A stretch of 64,000 nucleotides of DNA from positions 62,001 through 126,000 of the forward strand of contig NZ_JAEUYX010000002.1 in NCBI RefSeq assembly GCF_016798225.1, written 5' to 3'. This document shows positions 18,007-26,183 of this stretch, piece by piece; the stretch's first letter is position 1; every line of letters begins with the position of its first letter. The notes beneath the pieces are model-generated. The model ran no database searches. It saw only the letters and a program-made list of their open reading frames with translations, and was not told the DNA's origin. The position numbers and the translations under genes were made by a program. The stretch is from Anaerococcus sp. mt242. GTDB lineage: Bacteria; Bacillota; Clostridia; Tissierellales; Peptoniphilaceae.

Positions 18007-18991
18007 ATATGTCTAAATTTGAAAGTGGGTTTTTATTAACTGCTTTTTTTAAATCTTCATCTTCAAGATGAGTATAAATTTGAGTAGTAGAAATGCTGGT
18101 GTGACCAAGTATATCTTTTAAAGCTCTAATGTCTACGTTACCGTATTTATACATAAGGGTTGCTGCAGTATGGCGGAGCTTATGAGTTGAATAAACTGAA
18201 GTATCAAAGCCTGCTTTTCGTAAGTATTTTTCTATTGTAGATTGAACAGTTCTATTAGAAATTCGTTGTTTACGAGTAGATATAAAGAGGGCGTCTATAT
18301 ATAAGTCATTTAAATATTCTTTCCTTACTCTTAAATAATGGTGTATTAATTTAAGAGCATTTTCTGTAAGGTAAATAGTGCGTTCTTTATTTCCTTTTCC
18401 AATTATTTTAAAATGGTCATTTTCTATATCTGAGACATTAATACTAACTAGTTCTGATAGACGCATACCAGTTGTGAGAAAAGTGAATACTATTGCCAGA
18501 TCACGAGCTCTTAGAAAGTCGTTTTTTTCAGTGTTTATCACATTTAATAAACGTTCTGTTTCTTCTAAGGTGAGGTAGACTGGTTGTCTTTTGCTTATTT
18601 TCGGGTTTTTAAGTTTAACTGTTACATTCTTATCAATTACTTCAATTTCTTGATATAGGTAATTATAGAATGAACGCAGAGCGGAAATTTTTCTGGATCT
18701 AGTAGTAGGATTATCATCTTTTTCATTATCTAAATAAGAAAGATATGAGTAAAAATCAGTTATATTTAAAAATCCTAAAAAATTTGCGTCAATTACTTTA
18801 TTTATATCTAAAGGGTTAAAATCATTTATAAAAGATTGCTTGTCGCCATAATATAATTTTCTAATAATTTGATATTCGAAAAATACTTCTAAGTCATACG
18901 AATATTCTTTAATAGTTGTGGTAGAAAGACCACGGATTGATTTTAAATAATTTAAGTAATCGGTAAGTATAATAGGTTTTGTGTTTGACAT
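18005..18991 (-). CDS. Tyrosine recombinase, XerC/XerD-like
   Basis: 328 aa. The N-terminal SAM-like DNA-binding domain is about residues 8-115. The catalytic domain shows all expected residues: R177 (TGMRLSEL), K199 (GKGNKERTIYL), H270 and R273 (HKLRHTAATLM), H297 (LGHTSISTT) and nucleophile Y306 (IYTHL). It is slightly longer than XerC/D because of an insert near residues 45-75. Its neighbours are housekeeping genes and no phage or plasmid genes are present, which favours a chromosome-dimer-resolution enzyme over a mobile-element integrase. The upstream intergenic region holds inverted repeats and a dif-like site. AAGGAA precedes the ATG. Confidence 0.88.
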   Translation of the reverse strand: MSNTKPIILTDYLNYLKSIRGLSTTTIKEYSYDLEVFFEYQIIRKLYYGDKQSFINDFNPLDINKVIDANFLGFLNITDFYSYLSYLDNEKDDNPTTRSRKISALRSFYNYLYQEIEVIDKNVTVKLKNPKISKRQPVYLTLEETERLLNVINTEKNDFLRARDLAIVFTFLTTGMRLSELVSINVSDIENDHFKIIGKGNKERTIYLTENALKLIHHYLRVRKEYLNDLYIDALFISTRKQRISNRTVQSTIEKYLRKAGFDTSVYSTHKLRHTAATLMYKYGNVDIRALKDILGHTSISTTQIYTHLEDEDLKKAVNKNPLSNLDI

Positions 18992-19063
18992 TTGAAAAAT
19001 TCCTTAATTTTAATGGTTTTTTACTTTATATATAATAATCTTACCTCTATTTAATTTTTTTAC

Positions 19064-19099
19064 AATTATTGCACAAAATTATTATTTTGTGCAATAATT
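19064..19099. repeat. Perfect 16-bp inverted repeat upstream of the recombinase gene
   Basis: AATTATTGCACAAAAT (19064-19079) and its exact reverse complement (19084-19099) flank a 4-bp centre, TATT. No T-run follows on either strand, so it is not a standard terminator. It is a candidate operator or recombinase-binding site. Confidence 0.9.
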
Positions 19100-19130
19100 T
19101 ATAAACACGATTCTCTCCTCCGTTAGAAAT

Positions 19131-19159
19131 ATTCAAGCAATTAAAATTATTGCTAGAAT
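19131..19159. repeat. Imperfect 11-bp inverted repeat with 7-bp spacer
   Basis: ATTCAAGCAAT (19131-19141) and ATTGCTAGAAT (19149-19159) are inverted copies with one mismatch. The right arm, with the bases before it, repeats the AATTATTGC core of the perfect repeat at 19064. Confidence 0.7.
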
Positions 19160-19207
19160 TTTTCCTAAACTTCGTATAACAAACTTTAATAATTACATGT
19201 CTTACAT

Positions 19208-19235
19208 ATTTAAAATATACTTATTTATGTTAAAT
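19208..19235. other. dif: Candidate dif-like Xer recombination site
   Basis: The right arm TTATGTTAAAT (19225-19235) equals the XerD-binding arm of E. coli dif. The left arm ATTTAAAATAT (19208-19218) is its inverted copy at 9 of 11 positions, and the centre is 6 bp (ACTTAT). Arm length, spacing and symmetry fit dif architecture. The DNA is AT-rich, so chance similarity is possible. It partly overlaps the T-run of the rny terminator. Confidence 0.45.
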
Positions 19236-19261
19236 TAAAAAACTGCCAGTTAAGGCAGTTT
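19231..19261 (-). terminator. rny terminator
   Basis: On the minus strand AAACTGCC, a TTAACT loop and GGCAGTTT form an 8-bp stem (19240-19261), followed by a T-rich tail at 19231-19240. Confidence 0.85.
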
Positions 19262-19292
19262 AGTTTAAAAGTTCATTAGTATTTCTAATAAA

Positions 19293-20834
19293 TTATCTTG
19301 CATATTCTATTGCATTTGATTCTCTTAAGACGTTTACTTTAATTTCTCCTGGATATTCTAATTCTTCTTCGATACGTTTTGCAATCTCTCTAGCAATTAC
19401 AATCATTTCATCATCTGTTATTCTATCTGGCTTAACCATTATTCTAAGTTCTCTACCAGCTTGTAAGGCAAATGATTTATCTATACCTTCATAAGAATTA
19501 GCTATAGCTTCTAAGTTTTCTAATCGTTTAATATAGTTTTCTAAACTTTCACGACGTGCACCTGGCCTAGCTGCCGATATGGCATCAGCCGTTTGAACCA
19601 ATATCGATTCTACGCAGTTTGGTTCAACTTCTCCATGGTGTGATTGAATGGCGTTTATAACATATTTATTTTCGCCATATCTAGTTGCGTATTCTATACC
19701 CAACTCTACGTGTGTACCTTCCATCTCTTGGTCTATAGCTTTACCAATATCATGTAAAAGTCCACTACGACGAGCTGTTTGGGGATCTGCCCCTATTTCT
19801 TCGGCAAGCATTCCTGCAAGTTGTGCAACTTCTACGGAGTGTTTCATAATATTTTGTCCATAACTTGTTCTAAACTTCATTTTACCTACAAGTCTTACAA
19901 GTTGTGGATGAAGATTACGAACTCCAGCCGCTTCAACAGCTTGTTCACCATCTTCGATTATTCTTTGTTCCACTTCATCTTCTGCTTTTTGCAAAGTTTC
20001 TTCTATCCTAGATGGATTTATACGACCATCCTGAATTAATCGTTCTAAAGCAACTTTAGCAATTTCTCTACGTACTGGTTCAAAAGATGAAATTACAACC
20101 GCTTCTGGAGTATCATCTATAATTAAGTCTACGCCTGATAGTTGTTCGAAGGCTCTGATATTTCTACCTTCACGGCCAATTATACGACCCTTCATTTCAT
20201 CATTTGGTAAAGTTACTACTGAAACTGTATTTTCAGCTACTTGATCTGCTGCATATCTTTGAATTGTTGTAGCTAGGATTTCTGTAGCCATTTTTTTACT
20301 TTCAGCTTTAATCTTTTCTTCAGCTTCTTTAATTAATTTTGCAGTTTCGTGGACCGTTTCTTTTTTTACGTCATTAAGAATTATTTCTTTAGCTTCACTA
20401 TTTGTTAGGCCTGCAATATTTTGCAATTTCAACTGTTGTTCTTCAATCAGTTTATCAATGCTGTCTTCTTTTTGTTTTAACCTCTTCTGATCACTAGAGA
20501 TTTGATCAGCTTTTTTGTCAATCAATAAAGCTCTATTGTCAAGACTTTCTTCTTTTTTAAATAAGCGAGCCTCTTTTTTGTCGAGTTCATCGCTTCTTTT
20601 GCTTAACTTCTTATCATTTTCTAATTTTATTTTAGATATTTCATCTTTTGCTTCAACAAGAGTTTCACGACGTAGTGTTTCTGCTTGCCTATTAGCATCT
20701 TCGATGATTTGACGACTGAGCTCATCCGCAGCGCCAATCTTTTTTTCACTAGATTTTTTCTGATAAAGGAAGCCTAAAATAAAAGCTAACAATACGAAGG
20801 CGACAGTAATGATTATAACAATTGGATTATCCAT
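19293..20834 (-). CDS. rny: Ribonuclease Y
   Basis: 513 aa. It has an N-terminal membrane anchor (about residues 4-24), then a long coiled coil (about 30-200), a KH domain (GRIIGREGRNIRAFE) and an HD domain (RSGLLHDIGKAID). RNase Y is the membrane-bound endonuclease that starts mRNA turnover in many Firmicutes and organises a degradosome-like network. The start has a strong AGGAGGTGAT site. It has its own promoter at 20881-20909 and terminator. Confidence 0.97.
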   Translation of the reverse strand: MDNPIVIIITVAFVLLAFILGFLYQKKSSEKKIGAADELSRQIIEDANRQAETLRRETLVEAKDEISKIKLENDKKLSKRSDELDKKEARLFKKEESLDNRALLIDKKADQISSDQKRLKQKEDSIDKLIEEQQLKLQNIAGLTNSEAKEIILNDVKKETVHETAKLIKEAEEKIKAESKKMATEILATTIQRYAADQVAENTVSVVTLPNDEMKGRIIGREGRNIRAFEQLSGVDLIIDDTPEAVVISSFEPVRREIAKVALERLIQDGRINPSRIEETLQKAEDEVEQRIIEDGEQAVEAAGVRNLHPQLVRLVGKMKFRTSYGQNIMKHSVEVAQLAGMLAEEIGADPQTARRSGLLHDIGKAIDQEMEGTHVELGIEYATRYGENKYVINAIQSHHGEVEPNCVESILVQTADAISAARPGARRESLENYIKRLENLEAIANSYEGIDKSFALQAGRELRIMVKPDRITDDEMIVIAREIAKRIEEELEYPGEIKVNVLRESNAIEYAR

Positions 20835-20880
20835 TTATTATCACCTCCTATTAAATTCTTGGAAAATACATTCCTTTATA

Positions 20881-20909
20881 ATTATACCATAAATTGATAA
20901 TTATACGAA
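20881..20909 (-). promoter_or_regulatory. rny promoter
   Basis: On the minus strand TTCGTA (20909-20904) and TATAAT (20886-20881) are 17 nt apart, with TGG before the -10 (extended -10). Confidence 0.65.
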
Positions 20910-20912
20910 TAA

Positions 20913-20951
20913 TGAAAATAAAAAACTCTTTAGAATTAGTCTAAAGAGTTT
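20913..20951 (-). terminator. Terminator of the ABC exporter operon
   Basis: AAACTCTTTAGA, a 5-nt loop and TCTAAAGAGTTT make a 12-bp stem (20923-20951), followed by a T-rich tail on the minus strand. The stop codon of the second exporter gene lies inside the stem. Confidence 0.85.
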
Positions 20952-22689
20952 GATTTTCTTTTATTTGTTTATCATACATTTCTTTATAGTAACCATTTGA
21001 TGCTATTAATGTATCATGATTGCCTGATTCCACTATTTTTCCATATGATAATACAATTATATTATCAACATCTTTTATAGTAGATAGCCTGTGAGCAATT
21101 ATAAAAGTAGTTCTATTTTCTTTTAATTTGTTAATCCCATCTTGGATTATTGTTTCGGTTTCAGTATCTATATTACTAGTTGCTTCATCTAATATTAAAA
21201 TTTTAGGATTTCTAATATAAGCACGAGCAAAACTAATCAGTTGTTTTTCACCCTGTGATAGGTTGGATCCATTTTCTAAGACCTCGCTATGAATACCTTT
21301 ATCGATAAGTCTTTGTCCACCAACTGCAATTAACGATTCCTTTATTTCTTCATCAGAAAAATCAAGTCCTAAAGTTATATTTTGTGCTATATCTGCTTTG
21401 AATAGGAAAGCATCTTGTAAAACTACAGCCATATCTTTTCTTAGCTGATCTCTATTTACTTTTGATATATCTTTGCCACCAATAGTAATTTTACCACTAT
21501 CAGTTTTATAAAAGTTAAGTAACAAGTTTATAAGGGTGGATTTTCCAGACCCTGTTTGGCCCACAAAAGCTATTGATTCTCCTTTATCAACTTTAAAAGA
21601 CATACCTTTTATAACTTCTTCACCTTCTATATATGAAAACCTAACATTATCAAAAATAATCTCTTCATCTATGCTATTAATACTATCAGTAAGCTCTTCT
21701 TGAGAATCTAGTTTTAGTAATTCAAATATATGATTTGCTGATGCAATTGATTCTTGGACTTCACCAAATCTCATAATAGAAAAACGTATTTCGTCAAAAA
21801 GTCTAGTTGTATAATCAAAAATAACATAAAGACTACCAATACTTACTTCATACCATTGTGTTAATTGACCAAGACCAAAATATATTAAAATAATAATTGA
21901 AGCTATATAAGAAACTATGTCCATAGCTCTAAATCCAGAATATGATCTAAGTTTTGCAAGTTTTTTAGCCTCAGAAAATATATGATTATTTGTCTCATTA
22001 AATTTATCTTTTATATAATTTTCCTTGTTATAAACTTGAATTAGTTCCATATTTTGAATGTACTCATTAATTTTAGCATTAATTTCTGAAGTACTTTTTC
22101 TAATCTCACCAGTATATTTTCTTGTATATCCAGTATATGATTTTGTAATAATATATACTAATGGTGATAGGATAAGAAGCATTAATCCAGCGATTGGATT
22201 AGTTGCAAAAATTACAACAATAAGTCCAACTATTAGTATAAATGCTGTAACAATATCTGAAAAAATTAATCTAAACATATTTTTTACTTTATTAGTATCA
22301 TTTGTTATCCTAGATGAAATTTTACCAGCAGGAAGATTATCAAAATAAGAAATAGGAAAAGAATTAACTTTTTTATAAACATCATTTTGAATATCAAAAG
22401 CTACATTGTTAGCAGCTACCTCAAACGAAATAAAAGTTTTATTTAAAAAGAAACCCGCAAGAGCATTTACTAAAAAATAAATGATTAATAGCCAAATAAT
22501 TATTTTTATAGATTCATTATCCATACCTTCTTTTATAACATTATTAATCAAATATCCTATAATAAGTGGAGATATTATTTCTAATATTGTTCTAGAAAAT
22601 GAAAATAAAAAACCTTTTATAAAAGCAGTTTGTTGTTTCTTTGCATAGGATTTTAACAAGTTTAAAGAAAAGTTGTCCCTTTTAATCAT
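20941..22689 (-). CDS. ABC exporter half-transporter, subunit B (canonical Walker B, degenerate signature)
   Basis: 582 aa, six-TM exporter domain (about residues 20-310) fused to an ATPase. Walker A is VGQTGSGKSTL and Walker B ILILDEATSNID has the catalytic Glu, but the signature motif is LSQGE instead of LSGGQ. The partner gene (overlap 8 nt) has the opposite defect, the asymmetry of heterodimeric exporters such as BmrCD, LmrCD and TM287/288. Such pumps export drugs or lipids through the cytoplasmic membrane; the substrate cannot be told here. Confidence 0.93.
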   Translation of the reverse strand: MIKRDNFSLNLLKSYAKKQQTAFIKGFLFSFSRTILEIISPLIIGYLINNVIKEGMDNESIKIIIWLLIIYFLVNALAGFFLNKTFISFEVAANNVAFDIQNDVYKKVNSFPISYFDNLPAGKISSRITNDTNKVKNMFRLIFSDIVTAFILIVGLIVVIFATNPIAGLMLLILSPLVYIITKSYTGYTRKYTGEIRKSTSEINAKINEYIQNMELIQVYNKENYIKDKFNETNNHIFSEAKKLAKLRSYSGFRAMDIVSYIASIIILIYFGLGQLTQWYEVSIGSLYVIFDYTTRLFDEIRFSIMRFGEVQESIASANHIFELLKLDSQEELTDSINSIDEEIIFDNVRFSYIEGEEVIKGMSFKVDKGESIAFVGQTGSGKSTLINLLLNFYKTDSGKITIGGKDISKVNRDQLRKDMAVVLQDAFLFKADIAQNITLGLDFSDEEIKESLIAVGGQRLIDKGIHSEVLENGSNLSQGEKQLISFARAYIRNPKILILDEATSNIDTETETIIQDGINKLKENRTTFIIAHRLSTIKDVDNIIVLSYGKIVESGNHDTLIASNGYYKEMYDKQIKENQTL

Positions 22690-24418
22690 TTAAACTACCT
22701 CCACTTATCTGATTTTCATATTGTTTCTTATACCAAGTATCTCTGCTCATTAGTGATTGATGATTGCCTTGATCTACAATTTTTCCCTCATCTAATACAA
22801 TTATTTGATCACAATTTTGCACTTGACTTATTCTGTGAGCGATAATGATTGTAGTTTTATCCTCTCTAATTTTTATTAAATTATTAATGATATTTTGTTC
22901 AGTATTAGCATCAACCGCACTCATTGCATCATCTAGAATTAAAATTTGTGGATTAGATAAAACTGCCCTAGCAATAGCTAATCTTTGTTTTTGTCCTCCA
23001 GATAGAGATACACCCTTTTCACCAGTAAGAGTACCTAGTCCATCAGAAAATTCATTAACATCTTTAGTAAAATCAGCAATTTCAATAGCTTTTTTTACTT
23101 CCTCATCTTTTGCATATGGATTTGAAAACTTGATATTATTTAAAATGGTATCTGAAAATATCATGTGTCTTTGTGGTACATAACCAATCTTATCTTTAAA
23201 AGATTTAGCAGAAACTTCGTTAAAATAATCGGTTCCAATTATAATTGAATCTTTATCAACCTTGTATATATCTAATAATTGTCTGATTAGTGTTGTTTTT
23301 CCACTTCCAGTTTTTCCTATAATACCGATAGAAGATCCATTTTTAATATTCAAATTGAGATTATTTAATGCCAATTCATTACTAGATGGATATTTGTAGA
23401 AATGATTAACAAAGGTGATATCCAGAGGGTAATCTACAACTTTTTTATTATCGGAAATTTTAATTTCTTCTTTATAATTTAAAATTTCTAGTATTCTATC
23501 CATTGCTGCACTTGCTTGTTGGTGCAGATTTAAAAACTCACCAACTGCAAACATAGGCCAGATAAGCATATTTAAATAATAAGTAAATGATACTAGTTTG
23601 CCTACGCTAAGTGCCCCTTTAGAAATCAAATAAGATCCATAACCCACTGCTATTACATATGATAGAGATGTTAAAACCCTTTCAAAAGGCTCAATTATCG
23701 CTCTAATTCTTTCAAGATCTACGTTGTTATTTGCTAGTTCACGAGCTTTTTTGTTAAACCTTTGTTCACGCAAGTTACCAATATTATAAACTCGTATGAT
23801 TCTAATTCCCTGCACATCCTCTAAGACTTCATCAGTCAAATCATCAAATGATTTGTTTACCTCCTTACTTCTTTTATAAATTTTTTTCATAATACGAGTA
23901 AGGCCAAAACCAAGAGCTATGAAAGGTAGCACTGCATAAATTGTCATTTTAAAATCTATAGTGATTACCATCATAGCAACTATAAAAATTGGAAAAAGTG
24001 CAGCATCAAAAAACGCTAACAATCCGAAACCTGCAAATTGTGCTACTTGGCTAACATCTTGAGTAGATTTACTCATAAGTGATCCAGTAGGATTATTTTC
24101 AAAAAATCGCTGAGACTGTTTTAAAAATTTACTCATCAGCATGTCACGAGATGTATACTCCATTAAAGCTGATGCTTTAAATATATTGAATGACCAGCCT
24201 ATTGCTGTAACATACTTTAGAATTATTAGTATAAAAGAGATGGCAATCATTTGGATAAATTTATCCATAGTTAAATTCCCAGTATATACAAGATCAATTA
24301 TTTTACCTGTAACATATGGTAAAAAAAGAGAGATAATGTCACTTAGTACTAAAGAAATAGATCCAATTATATAATTTCTTTTAGCATACTTGAAAAACCA
24401 AGAAAAATTCTTGAACAT
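22682..24418 (-). CDS. ABC exporter half-transporter, subunit A (degenerate catalytic site)
   Basis: 578 aa, six-TM exporter domain plus ATPase. Walker A GKTGSGKTTLI and signature LSGGQKQRLAIARA are canonical, but Walker B reads ILILDDAMSAVD, with Asp in place of the catalytic Glu. With the following gene it forms one heterodimer with one active and one inactive ATP site. AAAGGA precedes the ATG. It starts about 100 nt after the tsf terminator; its own promoter was not identified with certainty. Confidence 0.93.
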   Translation of the reverse strand: MFKNFSWFFKYAKRNYIIGSISLVLSDIISLFLPYVTGKIIDLVYTGNLTMDKFIQMIAISFILIILKYVTAIGWSFNIFKASALMEYTSRDMLMSKFLKQSQRFFENNPTGSLMSKSTQDVSQVAQFAGFGLLAFFDAALFPIFIVAMMVITIDFKMTIYAVLPFIALGFGLTRIMKKIYKRSKEVNKSFDDLTDEVLEDVQGIRIIRVYNIGNLREQRFNKKARELANNNVDLERIRAIIEPFERVLTSLSYVIAVGYGSYLISKGALSVGKLVSFTYYLNMLIWPMFAVGEFLNLHQQASAAMDRILEILNYKEEIKISDNKKVVDYPLDITFVNHFYKYPSSNELALNNLNLNIKNGSSIGIIGKTGSGKTTLIRQLLDIYKVDKDSIIIGTDYFNEVSAKSFKDKIGYVPQRHMIFSDTILNNIKFSNPYAKDEEVKKAIEIADFTKDVNEFSDGLGTLTGEKGVSLSGGQKQRLAIARAVLSNPQILILDDAMSAVDANTEQNIINNLIKIREDKTTIIIAHRISQVQNCDQIIVLDEGKIVDQGNHQSLMSRDTWYKKQYENQISGGSLND

Positions 24419-24440
24419 ATAAATTCCTTTTAAAAATTTT

Positions 24441-24474
24441 TATTAAAAAATAGCCAGTAAAAAACTGACTATTT
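24441..24474 (-). terminator. Terminator of rpsB-tsf
   Basis: On the minus strand an 11-bp stem (AAATAGTCAGT with ACTGGCTATTT, one G-U pair, 24448-24474) is followed by a T-run. It ends the rpsB-tsf operon ahead of the exporter genes. Confidence 0.85.
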
Positions 24475-24514
24475 ATGTTTCTAATTATAATTTAAATCTA
24501 AGATTCAAATTTAA

Positions 24515-25183
24515 TTATGCATTCATTTGTGATGCTACTTCTGATGCGAAATCTTCTTCTTTTTTCTCAATTCCTTCACCAACTTCGAATCTAGCAAATC
24601 TTCTGATTTTGATGTTTTCCCCAACTTTGCTTGCTACTTCTCTTAGAAGTTCTTCTACTGTTTGGTCTGGGTTTTTGATATATGGTTGATCTAATAGGCA
24701 TACTTCTGAAAGATATTTTTTAAGTCTACCTTCAACTTTTTTCTCAGCAATCATTTTTTTCTTATCTTCTGGCATATCTGCTGAAGCTTCATTAATTGCT
24801 TGATTTACTAAGATTTCTCTTTGTTCAGCTATATCATTTTCGTCTGCATCTTCTTCAGAAATATATAAAGGATTTGCTGCAGCTATGTGCATAGCAAGGT
24901 CTCTTGCAAAGTCTTTTACTGAATCGGTATTTGCAGAAAAGTCTGTTTCTGTATTAATTTCTACAATAACTCCAATTTTGTTGTTGTGAATGTATGAACC
25001 AATAACACCTTCAGCTGCAACGCGTCCTGCTTTTTTATCTAATGTAGCTTGTCCTTTTTCTTTTAAAAGTTTTACAGCTGCATCGATATCACCATTAGAT
25101 TCTTCTAAGGCTTTTTTGCAGTCCATCATTCCAGCGCCTGTCATTTCTCTTAATTCTTTTACTAAACTTGCACTTACTGCCAT
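24515..25183 (-). CDS. tsf: Elongation factor Ts
   Basis: 222 aa. The N-terminal UBA-like domain has LVKELREMTGAGMMDCKKAL, followed by the core with TETDFSANTD, the region that contacts EF-Tu. It exchanges GDP for GTP on EF-Tu. It is shorter than the E. coli protein (about 283 aa), a common compact form. It lies 11 nt after rpsB, the usual pairing, and ends at a strong terminator. Confidence 0.97.
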   Translation of the reverse strand: MAVSASLVKELREMTGAGMMDCKKALEESNGDIDAAVKLLKEKGQATLDKKAGRVAAEGVIGSYIHNNKIGVIVEINTETDFSANTDSVKDFARDLAMHIAAANPLYISEEDADENDIAEQREILVNQAINEASADMPEDKKKMIAEKKVEGRLKKYLSEVCLLDQPYIKNPDQTVEELLREVASKVGENIKIRRFARFEVGEGIEKKEEDFASEVASQMNA

Positions 25184-25194
25184 CTTATTTCTCC

Positions 25195-26046
25195 TTAATT
25201 TTCTTCTGTTTCTTCGTGAGCAGCTGTTTCGATTTCTTCTGCTGCATTTTCTAATTCTTCGTTTGATAGAGGAGCTTCTTCCTCAGCTTTTTCTTCACTT
25301 TCTACTGAAGTTTCTTCATCATCATCTGTAGGGATGAAATCTTCTTCAGATGGATCAAATTCGCTTCCTTGATTTGCTTCTACAACTGCATCAGCGATTA
25401 CTGTTGTAATAAGTTTTACTGCACGGATAGCATCATCGTTACCTGGGATAGCTAAGTCAACTTCATCTGGGTCACAGTTTGTATCTACAATTGCTACAAC
25501 TGGAATACCTAGAATGTGAGCTTCGTGAATTGCGATTGATTCTTCACCTGGATCAACAACGAATAGTACATCAGGAAGTTTTTCCATATCTTTAATACCG
25601 CCAAGGTTTTTTTCTAATTTATCCATTTCTTTTTGGTATTGTAGTACTTCTTTTTTAGGTAGAAGATCAAATGTTCCATCTTCTTCCATTTGTTCATATC
25701 TTTTTAGTTTTTCAACACTTTTTCTGATTGTGTTAAAGTTTGTTAACATACCACCTAACCATCTGTTAGATACGTAGTATTGGCCAGATCTTTTTGCTTC
25801 TTGTTCGATAGCATCTTGAGCTTGTTTTTTAGTTCCTACAAATAAAACATCTCCGCCGTCTGCTACTATGTCTCTAATCATCGCATAAGCATCCTCAATT
25901 TGAGTTGCTGTTTTTTGTAAATCGATAATATAGATACCATTTCTTTCTGTGAAGATGTATCTAGCCATTTTAGGGTTCCATCTTCTTGTTTGGTGTCCAA
26001 AGTGTACACCAGCTTCTAGTAATTTTTTCATTGAAACTACTGCCAT
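25195..26046 (-). CDS. rpsB: 30S ribosomal protein S2
   Basis: 283 aa. The S2 core is clear: [31 protein letters not shown], then [13 protein letters not shown] and the LFVVDPGEE region. The last roughly 55 residues are a strongly acidic Glu/Asp/Ala tail beyond the usual S2 end. The start is set at 26046 ([10 protein letters not shown]) because GGAGG lies 8 nt before it; the longer open frame to 26100 is leader RNA. A promoter lies at 26153-26181 and a hairpin in the 5' leader. Confidence 0.97.
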   Translation of the reverse strand: MAVVSMKKLLEAGVHFGHQTRRWNPKMARYIFTERNGIYIIDLQKTATQIEDAYAMIRDIVADGGDVLFVGTKKQAQDAIEQEAKRSGQYYVSNRWLGGMLTNFNTIRKSVEKLKRYEQMEEDGTFDLLPKKEVLQYQKEMDKLEKNLGGIKDMEKLPDVLFVVDPGEESIAIHEAHILGIPVVAIVDTNCDPDEVDLAIPGNDDAIRAVKLITTVIADAVVEANQGSEFDPSEEDFIPTDDDEETSVESEEKAEEEAPLSNEELENAAEEIETAAHEETEEN

Positions 26047-26084
26047 ATATATTCCTCCGTTTTCTTCTTCCACGCTCTTCTTTT

Positions 26085-26117
26085 GAACATTTAACCACAA
26101 TTGGCAACGAAATGTCC
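26085..26117 (-). promoter_or_regulatory. Hairpin in the rpsB 5' leader
   Basis: In the roughly 100-nt leader GGACATTT pairs with AAATGTTC (one G-U), and an inner GCCA/TGGT stem closes an ATTG loop. It is a plausible autoregulatory or stabilising structure. No known Rfam-type leader was recognised. Confidence 0.4.
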
Positions 26118-26152
26118 ATCCGAGTGTGTGTATATTTTTGTAGTACTGTAAT

Positions 26153-26181
26153 ATTTTACTATAGACTTATTAAAATATCAA
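26153..26181 (-). promoter_or_regulatory. rpsB-tsf promoter
   Basis: TTGATA (26181-26176) and TAAAAT (26158-26153) on the minus strand are 17 nt apart, just after the ftsY stop. Confidence 0.7.
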
Positions 26182-26183
26182 TA

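Larger units (their letters stand above)
18992..19292. other. 301-bp intergenic region with dyad symmetries between the recombinase gene and rny
   Basis: This is the longest gene-free stretch in the window. It contains no credible ORF or RNA gene. It holds a perfect 16-bp inverted repeat (19064-19099), a second imperfect one (19131-19159), a dif-like near-palindrome (19208-19235) and the rny terminator (19231-19261). The promoter of the recombinase gene should also lie in its left part. Confidence 0.8.

Noticed and set aside
18005-18991. Phage or integrative-element integrase
   Set aside because: No prophage, relaxase, excisionase or att-like direct repeats are nearby; the neighbours are housekeeping genes, so a Xer-type role is more likely.
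19064-19099. Rho-independent terminator
   Set aside because: The hairpin is perfect but AT-rich with no T-run on either strand; the rny terminator is clearly at 19231-19261.
19076-19117. Leader peptide on the minus strand (GTG start after GGAGGAGAGA, about 8 codons)
   Set aside because: The frame is very short and no attenuator follows it; the Shine-Dalgarno-like match may be chance.
26047-26100. N-terminal extension of S2
   Set aside because: These codons are leader RNA; GGAGG directly precedes the ATG at 26046 and the family starts there.
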